In this document: piece after piece, positions 1 to 7,215 of the stretch
Layout of the letters: each line of letters opens with the position of its first letter
How positions within the stretch are numbered: the stretch's first letter is position 1
Assembly (NCBI GenBank): GCA_026416755.1
Contig: JAOAEP010000090.1
Location: forward strand, 1-13,214
DNA length: 13,214 nucleotides
From: a bacterium
GTDB taxonomy: Bacteria; Ratteibacteria; UBA8468; B48-G9; JAFGKM01
Direction of reading: 5' to 3'
The notes under the pieces: model-generated
What the model was told of the DNA's origin: nothing
Databases searched by the model: none
Seen by the model: the letters and a program-made list of their open reading frames with translations, nothing else
Position numbers and translations under genes: made by a program

Positions 1-1118
1 TTAACAGGAAGACCTTCAAGCCCATACATAATATAAATTGGCTCTGCTAATTTTGCTGACAAAAATTCTCCTTTTGGATCTGCCCATAAATCTTCATCAG
101 CACTTGCAACATATACAGGTCTTGGAGCAATTAAAGCAATAAGCATGTGTTGGTCAATTGGTAATTCATCTTCTTTATCATTAAAATTTTTGAAATTCTC
201 GCAGAACCAATGGGGAAATGCAGTATTTATAATCTTTAATGTTTCTCCATATTTCCTTCTACTTAAAGCCGCACCTCCACAACCAGAATCATTAGAAATA
301 ACAATTGCAAATCTTTCATCTTGTGCACCTGCCCATAAAGCGGTCTTACCAAGCCGTGAGTGTCCGAGAACAATAACTTTTTTGGAATCTATTTCACCAT
401 CTTTCTCAAAATAATCCATAATTCTACTTAAAGCCCAGGCCCATGCACTAATTGCTCCCCAAGCATCAGGTGGTCTTTTATCTCCAAAAAGATAATCAAA
501 AGCACCAAAAACACCATATTTATAACAATCAGGAAAATCAGGAACAATATCATTATAATTACAGGTAGCAAATCCATATCCCCTTTTAATAATAAGTTGA
601 ATAGGATATCGTGAGGACTTTTCTCCCCTATTTTCTTCTTTTGGTATAATTTTTATTCTTTCTTTAACATTCCATATTGGATTTAATGGTATTCCCTTAT
701 CATTTATAACCGCATGATTACCTTCAAAATTAAGAATTAAAAATATAGGTATAGGAGAAGAAAATTTTATAGGGAGGTAAATTAATACATCTATATATAC
801 ATCTTCCTTAAAAAAAATTCTTACAATTTTTCTTATTGCTAATCCTTCAAGTGCTTTTTTATCATAATCAATTATCTCAAACCTCAAATTTTCAAGTTTT
901 TCAAGTGGGGCTCTTCCATACATAAATTTTCTGAATAACTCAAGAATTTCTGGCCTTCTTTTATTGATCCATATATCAAGTGTTTTTACTTCAGTTCCGT
1001 CAAGACATGTTAATAAATTAGGTAATATATATAAAGGAACTTTTTCCTCATCATAAATAACATTTGGCTGTTGATTACTTAATTTTTTTACCAACTCTGG
1101 ATCAGGTTTCCATCCCAT
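1..1118 (-). CDS. CE15-family glucuronoyl esterase, C-terminus cut by window edge
   Basis: Reading the minus strand from ATG at 1118 gives 372 open codons running off the window. The protein resembles bacterial carbohydrate esterase family 15, alpha/beta hydrolases that cleave ester bonds between lignin alcohols and 4-O-methyl-glucuronic acid on xylan. The nucleophile elbow GHSRLGK lies at residues 252-258 with Ser254. It is followed by NDSGCGG (276-282), FPHWFC (301-306), PIDQHM (320-325) and SADEDLWADP (339-348). The acidic triad member probably lies in one of the Asp/Glu-rich motifs. The catalytic His is expected beyond the window. The start is fixed: an in-frame TAA lies at 1122-1124, two codons upstream. 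No signal peptide is visible (MGWKPDPELVKK), although most characterised CE15 enzymes are secreted. No Shine-Dalgarno is seen. The gene begins 6 nt after the lipoprotein stop, so translational coupling is likely. The family is confident; the substrate is inferred. Confidence 0.88.
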   Translation of the reverse strand, partial: MGWKPDPELVKKLSNQQPNVIYDEEKVPLYILPNLLTCLDGTEVKTLDIWINKRRPEILELFRKFMYGRAPLEKLENLRFEIIDYDKKALEGLAIRKIVRIFFKEDVYIDVLIYLPIKFSSPIPIFLILNFEGNHAVINDKGIPLNPIWNVKERIKIIPKEENRGEKSSRYPIQLIIKRGYGFATCNYNDIVPDFPDCYKYGVFGAFDYLFGDKRPPDAWGAISAWAWALSRIMDYFEKDGEIDSKKVIVLGHSRLGKTALWAGAQDERFAIVISNDSGCGGAALSRRKYGETLKIINTAFPHWFCENFKNFNDKEDELPIDQHMLIALIAPRPVYVASADEDLWADPKGEFLSAKLAEPIYIMYGLEGLPV

Positions 1119-1124
1119 AAATTA

Positions 1125-1583
1125 TTAATTTACAATAACTTGTCTTACTTCCTTTGTTATAAGTTTTCCATCTCTAAAGTATTCAACAGTGACTGTTCTT
1201 TTGTTATTTACTAATTGTCCTGGTGTAGCAACTATTTCTTCTTTTACTCCGCTTTCAGTCACTCTTGAATACTTAACAACCATATTTGATTTACCTGCTT
1301 CATTTGCTGCCTGTGTAACAACATCTTTATTCGCCTCCACTACTTTCTCTCCTTCCTTTTTCTCCATTGTATGCCCTATCCATCCACCTGCAACAGCACC
1401 GGCAGCAGCACCAATTATAGCACCTCTCCATGGTTTATTTGAATCAAGAATTGCTCCTAATATACCACCTGCAACTGCTCCAATTGTCGCACCCTGTTTA
1501 GTTTTCTGAGAAAGGTCTTGTATTGTCTCACAACCACTAAAAATTAAACCCAAAATCAACAAAAAACTTATAACTTTTTTCAT
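1125..1583 (-). CDS. Glycine-zipper lipoprotein
   Basis: A 152-residue envelope lipoprotein. The N-terminus is a short basic, hydrophobic signal peptide ending in a lipobox (IFSGC), with Cys18 as the predicted lipidated residue. Residues 31-71 form a Gly/Ala-rich double zipper (GATIGAVAGG, then GAIIGAAAGAVAGG) with the GxxxG pattern of the YMGG/2TM glycine-zipper families, split by a short polar turn (DSNKPWR). Such segments pack as membrane hairpins or oligomers. The rest (72-152) is charged and then beta-rich (TVTVEYFRDGKLITKEV), probably periplasmic, without a domain I recognise. GGAGG precedes the ATG. The gene lies 34 nt after the OmpA-like gene and 6 nt before the esterase, fourth in the envelope operon. 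The lipoprotein and zipper calls are firm. Function is unknown; SlyB-like envelope stabilisation is only an analogy. Confidence 0.88.
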   Translation of the reverse strand: MKKVISFLLILGLIFSGCETIQDLSQKTKQGATIGAVAGGILGAILDSNKPWRGAIIGAAAGAVAGGWIGHTMEKKEGEKVVEANKDVVTQAANEAGKSNMVVKYSRVTESGVKEEIVATPGQLVNNKRTVTVEYFRDGKLITKEVRQVIVN

Positions 1584-1617
1584 TTTAAACCTCCAATATT
1601 TTTATAAAACCTTCTCA

Positions 1618-2478
1618 TTATTCACTTACAATAAAAAAACTAACCTTTCTTACACCAGGCCATTCTTTTTTAGGGACCTCAATTTCACCTTCTGCTTTAG
1701 TTTTTAATTGACTTTCCAAAATTCCCTCTTTCTCAATAAGATATTTTTTAACAGCATTAACTCTTTTTTCAGAAAGTTTAAGATTATAATCAGTAGCCCC
1801 TTCAGGAGAAGCAGACCCCACCAGAAGAACTTTTAAATTGTTATCTTTAATAATCTTAGCATTACTTTTAAGTTTCTTTATACTTTCTGCTGTAAGTTTT
1901 GCACTGTCATAAGGAAAATAAACATCAACCAAATTATATGTAGAAACTTTAACTTTCTCAACAGGTTTTTCTACTACTTTCTCAACAGGTTTTTCTACAT
2001 ATACTATTTTTTCAACTGGCTTTTCTACTATTTTCTCAACTGGCTTTTCTACTATTTTTTCTACTATTCTCTCAACTGGTTTTTCCACCACTCTTTCTAC
2101 TATTTTCTCAACCGGTTTTTCTACATATATTATTTTTTCAACTTCTTTATAAACTACTTTTTCTGGTTCACAACTTTTTCTTACCGGCTTTTTCTCTACT
2201 GGTTTTTCCTCTTCAACTTTTGCTTTTTTACTTCCAACAAATATATAACCTCTATTACCCCAAACTTCATTTTCTTTACCTTCTGGAGGTTTATTTGGCA
2301 TCCACCAGTATCCATTCTTTTCTTTATCATAAACAGGTGCCTTTTCCGCTCCTGACTTGCCATACCAAGAAAATTCTTCTGGTATAGATATTTCTGAAGA
2401 GGTCTTCTGAGAGAAACCTTTGGTTACAAACAAAGAAAAAATAACTACTCCTATAATAATAAATATTACCTTTTTCAT
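1618..2478 (-). CDS. OmpA-family protein with VEKPVEKIV repeat stalk
   Basis: A 286-residue exported protein in four parts. Residues 1-23 are a signal peptide. Residues 32-83 form an aromatic- and Gly-rich segment with GYWWMPNKPP and WGNRGYIFVG. Residues 107-177 are a degenerate repeat of VEKPVEKIV-type units, a rigid extended or coiled charged stalk. Residues 182-286 are an OmpA/MotB-like peptidoglycan-association domain (VYFPYDSAKL, then YNLKLSEKRVNAVKKYL). No beta-barrel is present, so this is a periplasmic cell-wall-binding protein, not a porin. In the binding loop, the Asp of the usual GHTD is Ser224 (GSASPEG), while the Arg of LSxxR is kept (Arg239). The SPEG form resembles variants I associate with Bacteroidetes OmpA-like proteins. 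Cys103, between the aromatic module and the stalk, could form a disulphide. A strong AAAGGAGGT site precedes the ATG. It is third in the operon, after mscL. Confidence 0.87.
   Translation of the reverse strand: MKKVIFIIIGVVIFSLFVTKGFSQKTSSEISIPEEFSWYGKSGAEKAPVYDKEKNGYWWMPNKPPEGKENEVWGNRGYIFVGSKKAKVEEEKPVEKKPVRKSCEPEKVVYKEVEKIIYVEKPVEKIVERVVEKPVERIVEKIVEKPVEKIVEKPVEKIVYVEKPVEKVVEKPVEKVKVSTYNLVDVYFPYDSAKLTAESIKKLKSNAKIIKDNNLKVLLVGSASPEGATDYNLKLSEKRVNAVKKYLIEKEGILESQLKTKAEGEIEVPKKEWPGVRKVSFFIVSE
1948..2160 (-). repeat. In-gene tandem repeat encoding the VEKPVEK stalk
   Basis: The plus strand shows six near-identical copies of an 18-base core (consensus CTCAACNGGNTTTTCTAC, one A/T or C/T change per copy). 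They start at about 1957, 1981, 2012, 2035, 2071 and 2107 and are separated by ACTATTTT-like spacers. They encode Val-Glu-Lys-Pro-Val-Glu-Lys units at residues 107-177. The spacing is a multiple of three apart from local indels that keep the frame, so copy number could change without breaking the gene. Confidence 0.85.
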
Positions 2479-2502
2479 CCTTACCTCCTTTCTTTTATAA
2501 TT

Positions 2503-2907
2503 TTAAACTTTTTTTTCTTTTAATAAATCCCTTATTTCTGTTAAAAGTATTTCTTCTTTTGAAGGAGCAGGTGGAGAAGGTGGTAATTCCTGTTGTCTTT
2601 TAAGTTTATTTATCCCCTTTACAATAAAGAAAAGAGCAAAAGCAACTATAAAAAAGTCAACAAATGTCTGAATAAATCTCCCATAATTAAGTGTAACTGG
2701 AGGTCTATCACCAATCCCTTTCAATGTAAATGCGAGTCCTGAAAAATCAACCCCTCCAAGTAAAATTCCCAAAGCAGGCATTAAAATATCATTTACAAGT
2801 GAAGAAACAATTCTCCCAAACGCTGCTCCTATAATTATTCCAATCGCAATATCCAACATATTCCCCTTTACTGCAAATTCCTTAAACTCTTTAATTAATT
2901 TTTTCAC
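2503..2907 (-). CDS. mscL: Large-conductance mechanosensitive channel MscL
   Basis: A 134-residue homologue of MscL, the homopentameric inner-membrane valve that opens under membrane tension and releases solutes on osmotic downshock. The amphipathic N-terminal helix (KEFKEFAVKGNMLDIAIG) leads into TM1 at about residues 17-48, whose pore-lining face includes GIIIGAAFGRIV. A periplasmic loop follows (49-76), then TM2 (79-99) and a cytoplasmic helix (117-131) after a Pro-rich linker. The length is typical of the family. The start is GTG at 2907 with AAGGAGAT 5 nt upstream. The overlapping ATG one base earlier reads ATG-TGA and cannot be the start. The gene lies 16 nt after the PEGA gene stop. 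Confidence 0.96.
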   Translation of the reverse strand: MKKLIKEFKEFAVKGNMLDIAIGIIIGAAFGRIVSSLVNDILMPALGILLGGVDFSGLAFTLKGIGDRPPVTLNYGRFIQTFVDFFIVAFALFFIVKGINKLKRQQELPPSPPAPSKEEILLTEIRDLLKEKKV

Positions 2908-2910
2908 ATT

Positions 2911-2918
2911 ATCTCCTT
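2911..2918 (-). promoter_or_regulatory. Ribosome binding site that fixes the mscL GTG start
   Basis: AAGGAGAT on the minus strand ends 3 nt before the GTG, with the AGGAG core 5 nt away. The only nearby ATG (2907-2909) is out of frame and followed directly by TGA, so GTG is the usable start. Confidence 0.75.
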
Positions 2919-2923
2919 GTGTT

Positions 2924-3919
2924 TTAATCTATTGGAGTATTAAGTTTCTTTTCTTCTACTTTATATGAAAAACCGGTTTTGGTATCATATGTTATAATAA
3001 ATGTGTACTGTGTATCAGGTTGAATTTCTTTTTTAATTACCTCCTTATACTCCTTAATTTTTTCTTTTTTAGCACCAAGAAGAATATTAAATAGACCTGT
3101 TGGTTCTTTATAATGAGTGGAAACTATTTGAATATCATATATACCTTTTGTTATTTCAAATGAATCTTCGGGTTTTGTTTTTGATTGAAGTTCCTTTAAA
3201 TTCCAATTTGTTTCTTCTGTCTTTTTGTATTGAAAAGAAACTTCTATAATATCGTTTTCACCCCAAATAATTACATCCTGTTTTGTTGTAGTTGTTTTTT
3301 GGATTTCTGGAACTGATAATTGAAGAATAACTTTTGCAGGAAAATTACTTCTTTTTTCTTCCATTGACGTTCTGAATTGATAGGGTAAAAATCGTTTCTT
3401 TCCTTCTTCAAAAGAATGCTTCAAAACAAATGTCTTTCCAGGTATTATAAAAACTCTATATGCTTCAGCATAGTCACCACTAACAAGTATAACAGAGTTA
3501 TTACCAACTGGCACATCTTCAAGAGTTATAGGAGGAACTGCATTTATTTTTTGACCGTTAAGATATATTGTTACATTTTCCTTATCAGTTATTATTGTCA
3601 ATTTCCCTTTTCCCTTCTCTATAGGCTTAGAAGTAACAGGTTTTTCTGCTTGTTTCTCCATTGTCAATTGTAAAATAATAACCTCATTTTCAATAATTTT
3701 TACTGTTTGAGTAATAGGAACATAACCTGAAAGAGTTGCTTTGAGTGTATGGTCCCCTGGTTTTAACACTGTAAGAATAGGTGTCTTCCCAACATTTTTC
3801 CCATCTATTTCTATGTTAACTTCTGAAGGAGTACTGGTAATTCTTAAATAACCTTCTTGTGCAAAAATTGACAATGAAAAAAACAAAAAAATAAATACTG
3901 TAAAAAAATTTTTTCTCAC
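2924..3919 (-). CDS. Secreted PEGA-domain protein
   Basis: About 331 residues with a signal peptide (KNFFTVFIFLFFSLSIFAQ) and an N-terminal PEGA domain of roughly 65 residues (GYLRITSTPSEVNIEIDGK, VGKTP, PGDHTLKATLSGY). PEGA is a small beta-sandwich found in surface and periplasmic proteins, often near S-layer or cell-wall functions. A second, diverged PEGA-like repeat follows a Lys-rich linker (KGKLTIITDKENVTIYLNG, VPVGNNSVILVSGDY). The C-terminal half, about 160 residues, is beta-rich and unrecognised. Two in-frame GTG starts compete. GTG at 3928 lies inside the ribosome binding site, whereas GTG at 3919 stands 8 nt from the GGGGG core, so 3919 is preferred. It is the first gene of the envelope operon. 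The PEGA call is confident; the role, probably wall or envelope binding, is inferred. Confidence 0.82.
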   Translation of the reverse strand: MRKNFFTVFIFLFFSLSIFAQEGYLRITSTPSEVNIEIDGKNVGKTPILTVLKPGDHTLKATLSGYVPITQTVKIIENEVIILQLTMEKQAEKPVTSKPIEKGKGKLTIITDKENVTIYLNGQKINAVPPITLEDVPVGNNSVILVSGDYAEAYRVFIIPGKTFVLKHSFEEGKKRFLPYQFRTSMEEKRSNFPAKVILQLSVPEIQKTTTTKQDVIIWGENDIIEVSFQYKKTEETNWNLKELQSKTKPEDSFEITKGIYDIQIVSTHYKEPTGLFNILLGAKKEKIKEYKEVIKKEIQPDTQYTFIITYDTKTGFSYKVEEKKLNTPID

Positions 3920-3924
3920 TTTTC

Positions 3925-3932
3925 TCACCCCC
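3925..3932 (-). promoter_or_regulatory. Ribosome binding site that decides the PEGA gene start
   Basis: GGGGGTGA matches the anti-Shine-Dalgarno complement GGAGGTGA with one G-U wobble. It covers the upstream candidate GTG (3926-3928) and sits 5 nt before the GTG at 3919, which favours the latter as the start. Confidence 0.6.
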
Positions 3933-3996
3933 TTTTTAAGTTATTATTTCTTACGAATCTTTTCATTTTTATATTTTTTCGTCTTTCCTTGAATTA

Positions 3997-4024
3997 ATTA
4001 TAATCTTTTCTAAAAACCTGTCAA
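3997..4024 (-). promoter_or_regulatory. Sigma70-type promoter of the envelope operon
   Basis: On the minus strand a perfect TTGACA (4019-4024) is followed, after 16 bp, by a perfect TATAAT (3997-4002). Transcription would start near 3990, leaving a leader of about 70 nt before the PEGA gene. The 3920-4188 gap otherwise holds AT-rich sequence in which I see no gene and no convincing terminator. A short imperfect palindrome (4035-4047, ATTTCT-C-AGAAAT) lies just upstream of the -35 box and could be an operator, but this is weak. Confidence 0.8.
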
Positions 4025-4188
4025 ATTTTTCGGAATTTCTCAGAAATAAAATTGATGAAGTTTATTGATTGAAACTTAACATTTATCTTGAAAATTAATC
4101 CTTCTTCCCACCACCTTATAAGTAAGAGGAAATTGTCTAATAAAATATTAAATAAAAATTTACTTTGGTCTTTATCAATTTCATATGC

Positions 4189-4956
4189 TTATTTTATAGA
4201 ATAAAGAATATTTTTTAAGTTTTCATAGCACTTTTTTATACACTCAATTGGTTGATAAGCATAACTTTCCTGTTCAACTATATACCACTCTGTCTTTCCA
4301 ATTTCATTACAAGTTTTTAAAAATTCTCTCCAATTTATATCCCCTTCGCCTAATATTGCCTTGTCATTGCTTGAGGAAAACTCTTTTAGATGCACCGTCA
4401 AAGCCCTTCCTGGATATCTTTTAATAATCTCTATAAGTTCCCCAGGCATAACTCCTCCTCTCATTGCATTTCCTGTATCAAGTTGCATAACTACTTCAGA
4501 AATTGTATTTTTAAAAAATATATCCCACAAGTATTGGCCATCTATTTTTTGAAATTCAAAAGCATGATTATGATATCCAACATACATTCCTTCTTTTCTT
4601 ACTTCTTCAGAAATTTTATTGAAAAGTTTAGCATTTTCTATCCATCTTTCTCTTGAATTTCTAATTTCTTCAGGTAATACTGCAACTATCAAATATTTAT
4701 TATTTATAATTTTGTTAAACTCAATTGTTTTTTTAAGTTCATCTCCTAATAAATCATTTATTCTAATATGCGTTCCAGCAACTTTCAAATTTAAATCATT
4801 AAGCATTTTTTTAAGTTCTTGTGCACTTTTTTCATAATAACCAGCAAATTCAACCCCTTGGTATCCAATTTTTGCAACTTCTTTTAAAGTATTATAAAAA
4901 TCCTTTGCACAATCATCTCTCACAGAAAACAACTGAACCGCTATTTTTGCTTCCAT
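4189..4956 (-). CDS. Sugar phosphate isomerase/epimerase family (AP endonuclease 2-like TIM barrel)
   Basis: A 255-residue cytoplasmic enzyme of the xylose-isomerase-like TIM-barrel superfamily. These enzymes use a divalent metal to interconvert keto-sugars, epimers or inosose-type cyclitols. Visible landmarks are the first strand KIAVQLFSVRDD (4-15), GYQGVEFAGYY (31-41), GYHNHAFEF (127-135), MQLDTGN (157-163), TVHLKEF (187-193), GEGDINW (203-209) and IVEQE (226-230). Metal and active-site ligands probably include His129 or His131, Asp160, His189 and Glu228 or Glu230. The length is normal for the family. GGAGGG lies 4 nt before the ATG. The gene follows the Gfo/Idh/MocA gene by 14 nt, and such pairs commonly act in one sugar or cyclitol pathway. 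The exact substrate cannot be read from the sequence. Confidence 0.88.
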   Translation of the reverse strand: MEAKIAVQLFSVRDDCAKDFYNTLKEVAKIGYQGVEFAGYYEKSAQELKKMLNDLNLKVAGTHIRINDLLGDELKKTIEFNKIINNKYLIVAVLPEEIRNSRERWIENAKLFNKISEEVRKEGMYVGYHNHAFEFQKIDGQYLWDIFFKNTISEVVMQLDTGNAMRGGVMPGELIEIIKRYPGRALTVHLKEFSSSNDKAILGEGDINWREFLKTCNEIGKTEWYIVEQESYAYQPIECIKKCYENLKNILYSIK

Positions 4957-4970
4957 TTTTCCCTCCTTAT

Positions 4971-6074
4971 TTATATTTTTAAAGCAGTTGATTTTGAATT
5001 TAGTTTAACTTCATCTGCTGTCACTTCTTTCCCTAAAATATTTGAAAGATAAATACCTTCTGAAATTAACATCGTATTTAAAGCAATTTCTGCTGTTGGT
5101 AAAAGTTCAACCCTTCCCTGTAAAACTGCAATCCAGTGATGCTGAGGGCTATCATAAGCATCTCCATTTTCATAAACATTGTGCCATATAAAATCAGCAA
5201 TATCAAGATTAAAAGTCGCATCCATTGGAATATCTCCTATATTTGTAAAGTATTTTAATGGATTTAAACGAATACCTCCTTTATTTCCAACAATGTATGA
5301 ACTTTCAAATGGGTCTAAATGAATTGCCCATGCCTCAACTATCTCCATAGTTATATCACTTTTAAATTTAACAAATCCAATACCAAGTTCCTCTACATCA
5401 AAATTACTTATTTTTCTTCTTTCTTTATTCATTTCTATTTCTTGATAAATTTTACCACTTATTCTTAAAACTTCTGGATTTCCAATTAGGTAAAGTATAT
5501 TTGCAATATGATAAACTCCCATATCGTACAAAGCACCACCCGCAGCAACTTCTTTCTGAACAAAAAATTTAGAACCATATCCATCAACAAAAGGTCTTCC
5601 TAACCTTCTATATCCAGTACTTCTTGCATAGTAAATTCTCCCAAGATATCCATTTTCAATTAAAACTTTTGCACCTTTTGTCTCTTTTGAGAATAAAGTT
5701 CCAAGTTGAATACTTAAATTTTTTTTTGTCTTTTTTGCTGTCTCATACATTTTTAAAGCATCTATGTAGGAACCAGCCATTGGTTTTTCACAATAAACAT
5801 GTTTGCCTGAATTTAGTGCTTCAACTGTAACTGGCATATGTAAGTTATTATGAAGACATACATCAACTGCTTCTATATCTTCTTTCTTAAGTAAATCCCT
5901 AAAATCTAAGTAATATTTGGGAATATTGTATGTCTCACAAACTTTTTTGCACTCTTCTTCATTTATATCACAAATAGCCACAATTTCTGCTTCTGGGATA
6001 TTTTTATATCTTGTAATATGTGCTTTCCCTATCTGACCAACACCAATAATTCCAATTTTAACTTTTCTTTTCAT
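4971..6074 (-). CDS. Gfo/Idh/MocA-family NAD(P)-dependent oxidoreductase
   Basis: A 367-residue dehydrogenase. The N-terminal Rossmann fold has the dinucleotide loop GVGQIG (11-16) and an acidic end to beta-2 (ICDIN, 34-38), which favours NAD over NADP. The catalytic CEKPMA motif follows (95-100, Lys97), then the C-terminal alpha/beta domain with GGALYDMGVYHI (179-190), the family's variant of the GGGxxxDxGxHxxD signature, where Asp184 and His189 probably act on substrate. Enzymes of this family oxidise or reduce sugars, inositols or amino sugars. GGAGG lies 5 nt before the ATG. It is the first gene of the two-gene sugar operon, with a candidate promoter at 6103-6130. The family call is firm; the substrate is unknown. 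A role in uronate or pyranoside processing would fit the nearby CE15 esterase but is speculative. Confidence 0.92.
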   Translation of the reverse strand: MKRKVKIGIIGVGQIGKAHITRYKNIPEAEIVAICDINEEECKKVCETYNIPKYYLDFRDLLKKEDIEAVDVCLHNNLHMPVTVEALNSGKHVYCEKPMAGSYIDALKMYETAKKTKKNLSIQLGTLFSKETKGAKVLIENGYLGRIYYARSTGYRRLGRPFVDGYGSKFFVQKEVAAGGALYDMGVYHIANILYLIGNPEVLRISGKIYQEIEMNKERRKISNFDVEELGIGFVKFKSDITMEIVEAWAIHLDPFESSYIVGNKGGIRLNPLKYFTNIGDIPMDATFNLDIADFIWHNVYENGDAYDSPQHHWIAVLQGRVELLPTAEIALNTMLISEGIYLSNILGKEVTADEVKLNSKSTALKI

Positions 6075-6102
6075 TTTTTCCTCCTAATTGAAATTCCTAA
6101 AT

Positions 6103-6130
6103 ATTTTAATATATTTTTTTAGAAGTTCAA
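6103..6130 (-). promoter_or_regulatory. Candidate promoter of the sugar operon
   Basis: Minus-strand TTGAAC (6125-6130), a 16-bp spacer and TAAAAT (6103-6108, five of six consensus bases). The predicted start near 6096 leaves a leader of about 22 nt that includes the ribosome binding site. The whole 6075-6194 gap is very AT-rich and separates divergent genes, which lowers the specificity of the match. Confidence 0.45.
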
Positions 6131-6194
6131 TTTGTTTAAAAACTTTTTGTAAGAATTTATTAAAAATGTTAATATTTTTTTTAGGAGTAAAAAA

Positions 6195-7211
6195 ATGGAA
6201 TTAGAAACAGGGATAAGAAACAGAAAAATAAGAAAAAAACAAATAGCGGGAGCAATTGTTATATTTCTTATAATTACCTCTGTTTTTTTGCATCAAATTT
6301 CTAAAAAGTCAAAAGATTTTAAAAAAGAAGATGATGAAATAAGAAAGTTTATTTTTAAAGAAGAAATAAAGTTGAAGCAAAAATTTGTTGCTGGAGAGCC
6401 GGATGCAGAATTTAAGATTGCTTTAATAAAGTTAGAGGGTGAAATAATAGGATATCCAAGTAAATATTATCAGAAAAGTGTATCTGAGATAGTTAGAAGT
6501 GCATTAGATTTAGCAAAACAGGATGAAAAGGTTAAAGGGATAATTATTCAGATAAATAGTCCTGGTGGTGATATTATTGAAGTAGAAAAAATATATGAAA
6601 AGATAGAGGAAATAAAAAAATCAAAGATAATTGTTTCACTTTTAGAAAATATTGCAGCATCTGGAGGATATTATTGTGCCTGTGGTACAAATAAAATTAT
6701 AGCCAATCCATTGACAATTACTGGAAATATTGGAGCAGTAATTCTTTTTTATAATGTAAAAGAACTCTTTGAAAAAAAACTTGGAATAAATATGATAGTT
6801 ATAAAAAGTGGAAAACATAAAGATATTGGTTCTCCTTTTAGAAAAATGGATATTGAAGAAAAAAATATTTTACAAAATCTTGTTGATGAGGCAGCAAAAA
6901 GATTTTTAAATGTAGTTTTAAAAAATAGAAAAATCCGTCCCGAGGATATTCCTATAGTTTCTGATGGAAGAATCTTTACAGGAATCCAAGCAAAAGAAAT
7001 AGGACTTGTAGATGAAATAGGAACTTTGAAAAAAGCGATTGAAACAATTAAAGAAATGACGAAAATAAAAAAACTAAAAGTTATTGAATATTATTATAAA
7101 CCAAGTTTATTTGAATTACTTGGGTTCTATGGAAGTGAGAAGTTATATTTTTCAAAATTCCACCAAATTAGTACCCCTGTTTTAAAATATATATGGATAC
7201 CAAATATTTAA
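6195..7211 (+). CDS. sppA: Signal peptide peptidase SppA (S49 family)
   Basis: A 338-residue single-domain S49 protease of the short, 36-kDa type, the form found in Bacillus rather than the E. coli double-domain form. It degrades leftover signal peptides at the membrane using a Ser-Lys dyad. A basic N-terminus is followed by one TM anchor (about 18-34), then the catalytic domain: KIALIKLEGEI (74-84), INSPGGD (120-126), ENIAASGGYY with nucleophile Ser156, ITGNIGAV (175-182) and SGKHKDIGSPFR (205-216), where Lys209 is the likely general base. AGGAG stands 7 nt before the ATG. The gene ends 4 nt before the RDD gene, so the two are co-transcribed. No clear promoter of its own could be fixed in the AT-rich upstream gap. 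Confidence 0.93.
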   Translation: MELETGIRNRKIRKKQIAGAIVIFLIITSVFLHQISKKSKDFKKEDDEIRKFIFKEEIKLKQKFVAGEPDAEFKIALIKLEGEIIGYPSKYYQKSVSEIVRSALDLAKQDEKVKGIIIQINSPGGDIIEVEKIYEKIEEIKKSKIIVSLLENIAASGGYYCACGTNKIIANPLTITGNIGAVILFYNVKELFEKKLGINMIVIKSGKHKDIGSPFRKMDIEEKNILQNLVDEAAKRFLNVVLKNRKIRPEDIPIVSDGRIFTGIQAKEIGLVDEIGTLKKAIETIKEMTKIKKLKVIEYYYKPSLFELLGFYGSEKLYFSKFHQISTPVLKYIWIPNI

Positions 7212-7215
7212 ATAT

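Noticed and set aside
145..414. Open frame on the plus strand opposite the CE15 gene
   Set aside because: It has no ribosome binding site and lies fully antisense to a gene with clear CE15 motifs. The same holds for other plus-strand open frames opposite minus-strand genes (for example 1189-1509, 3416-3673, 4390-4656, 8584-8850 and 10712-10945).
1948..2160. Repeat block considered as a CRISPR array
   Set aside because: The copies are in frame, encode VEKPVEK units, and the spacers are short and near-identical. No leader or cas gene is present.
4025..4188. Terminator after the sugar isomerase gene, or a small RNA gene
   Set aside because: Only short A/T hairpins are present (for example AAATT/AATTT around CCGAAA), with no GC-rich stem followed by a T-run. 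No tRNA-like fold or small gene with a ribosome binding site was seen.
6147..6175. TTGTAA-N17-TAATAT as a promoter for sppA
   Set aside because: Each box matches only four of six bases, the region is almost pure A/T, and the transcript would begin at the ribosome binding site.
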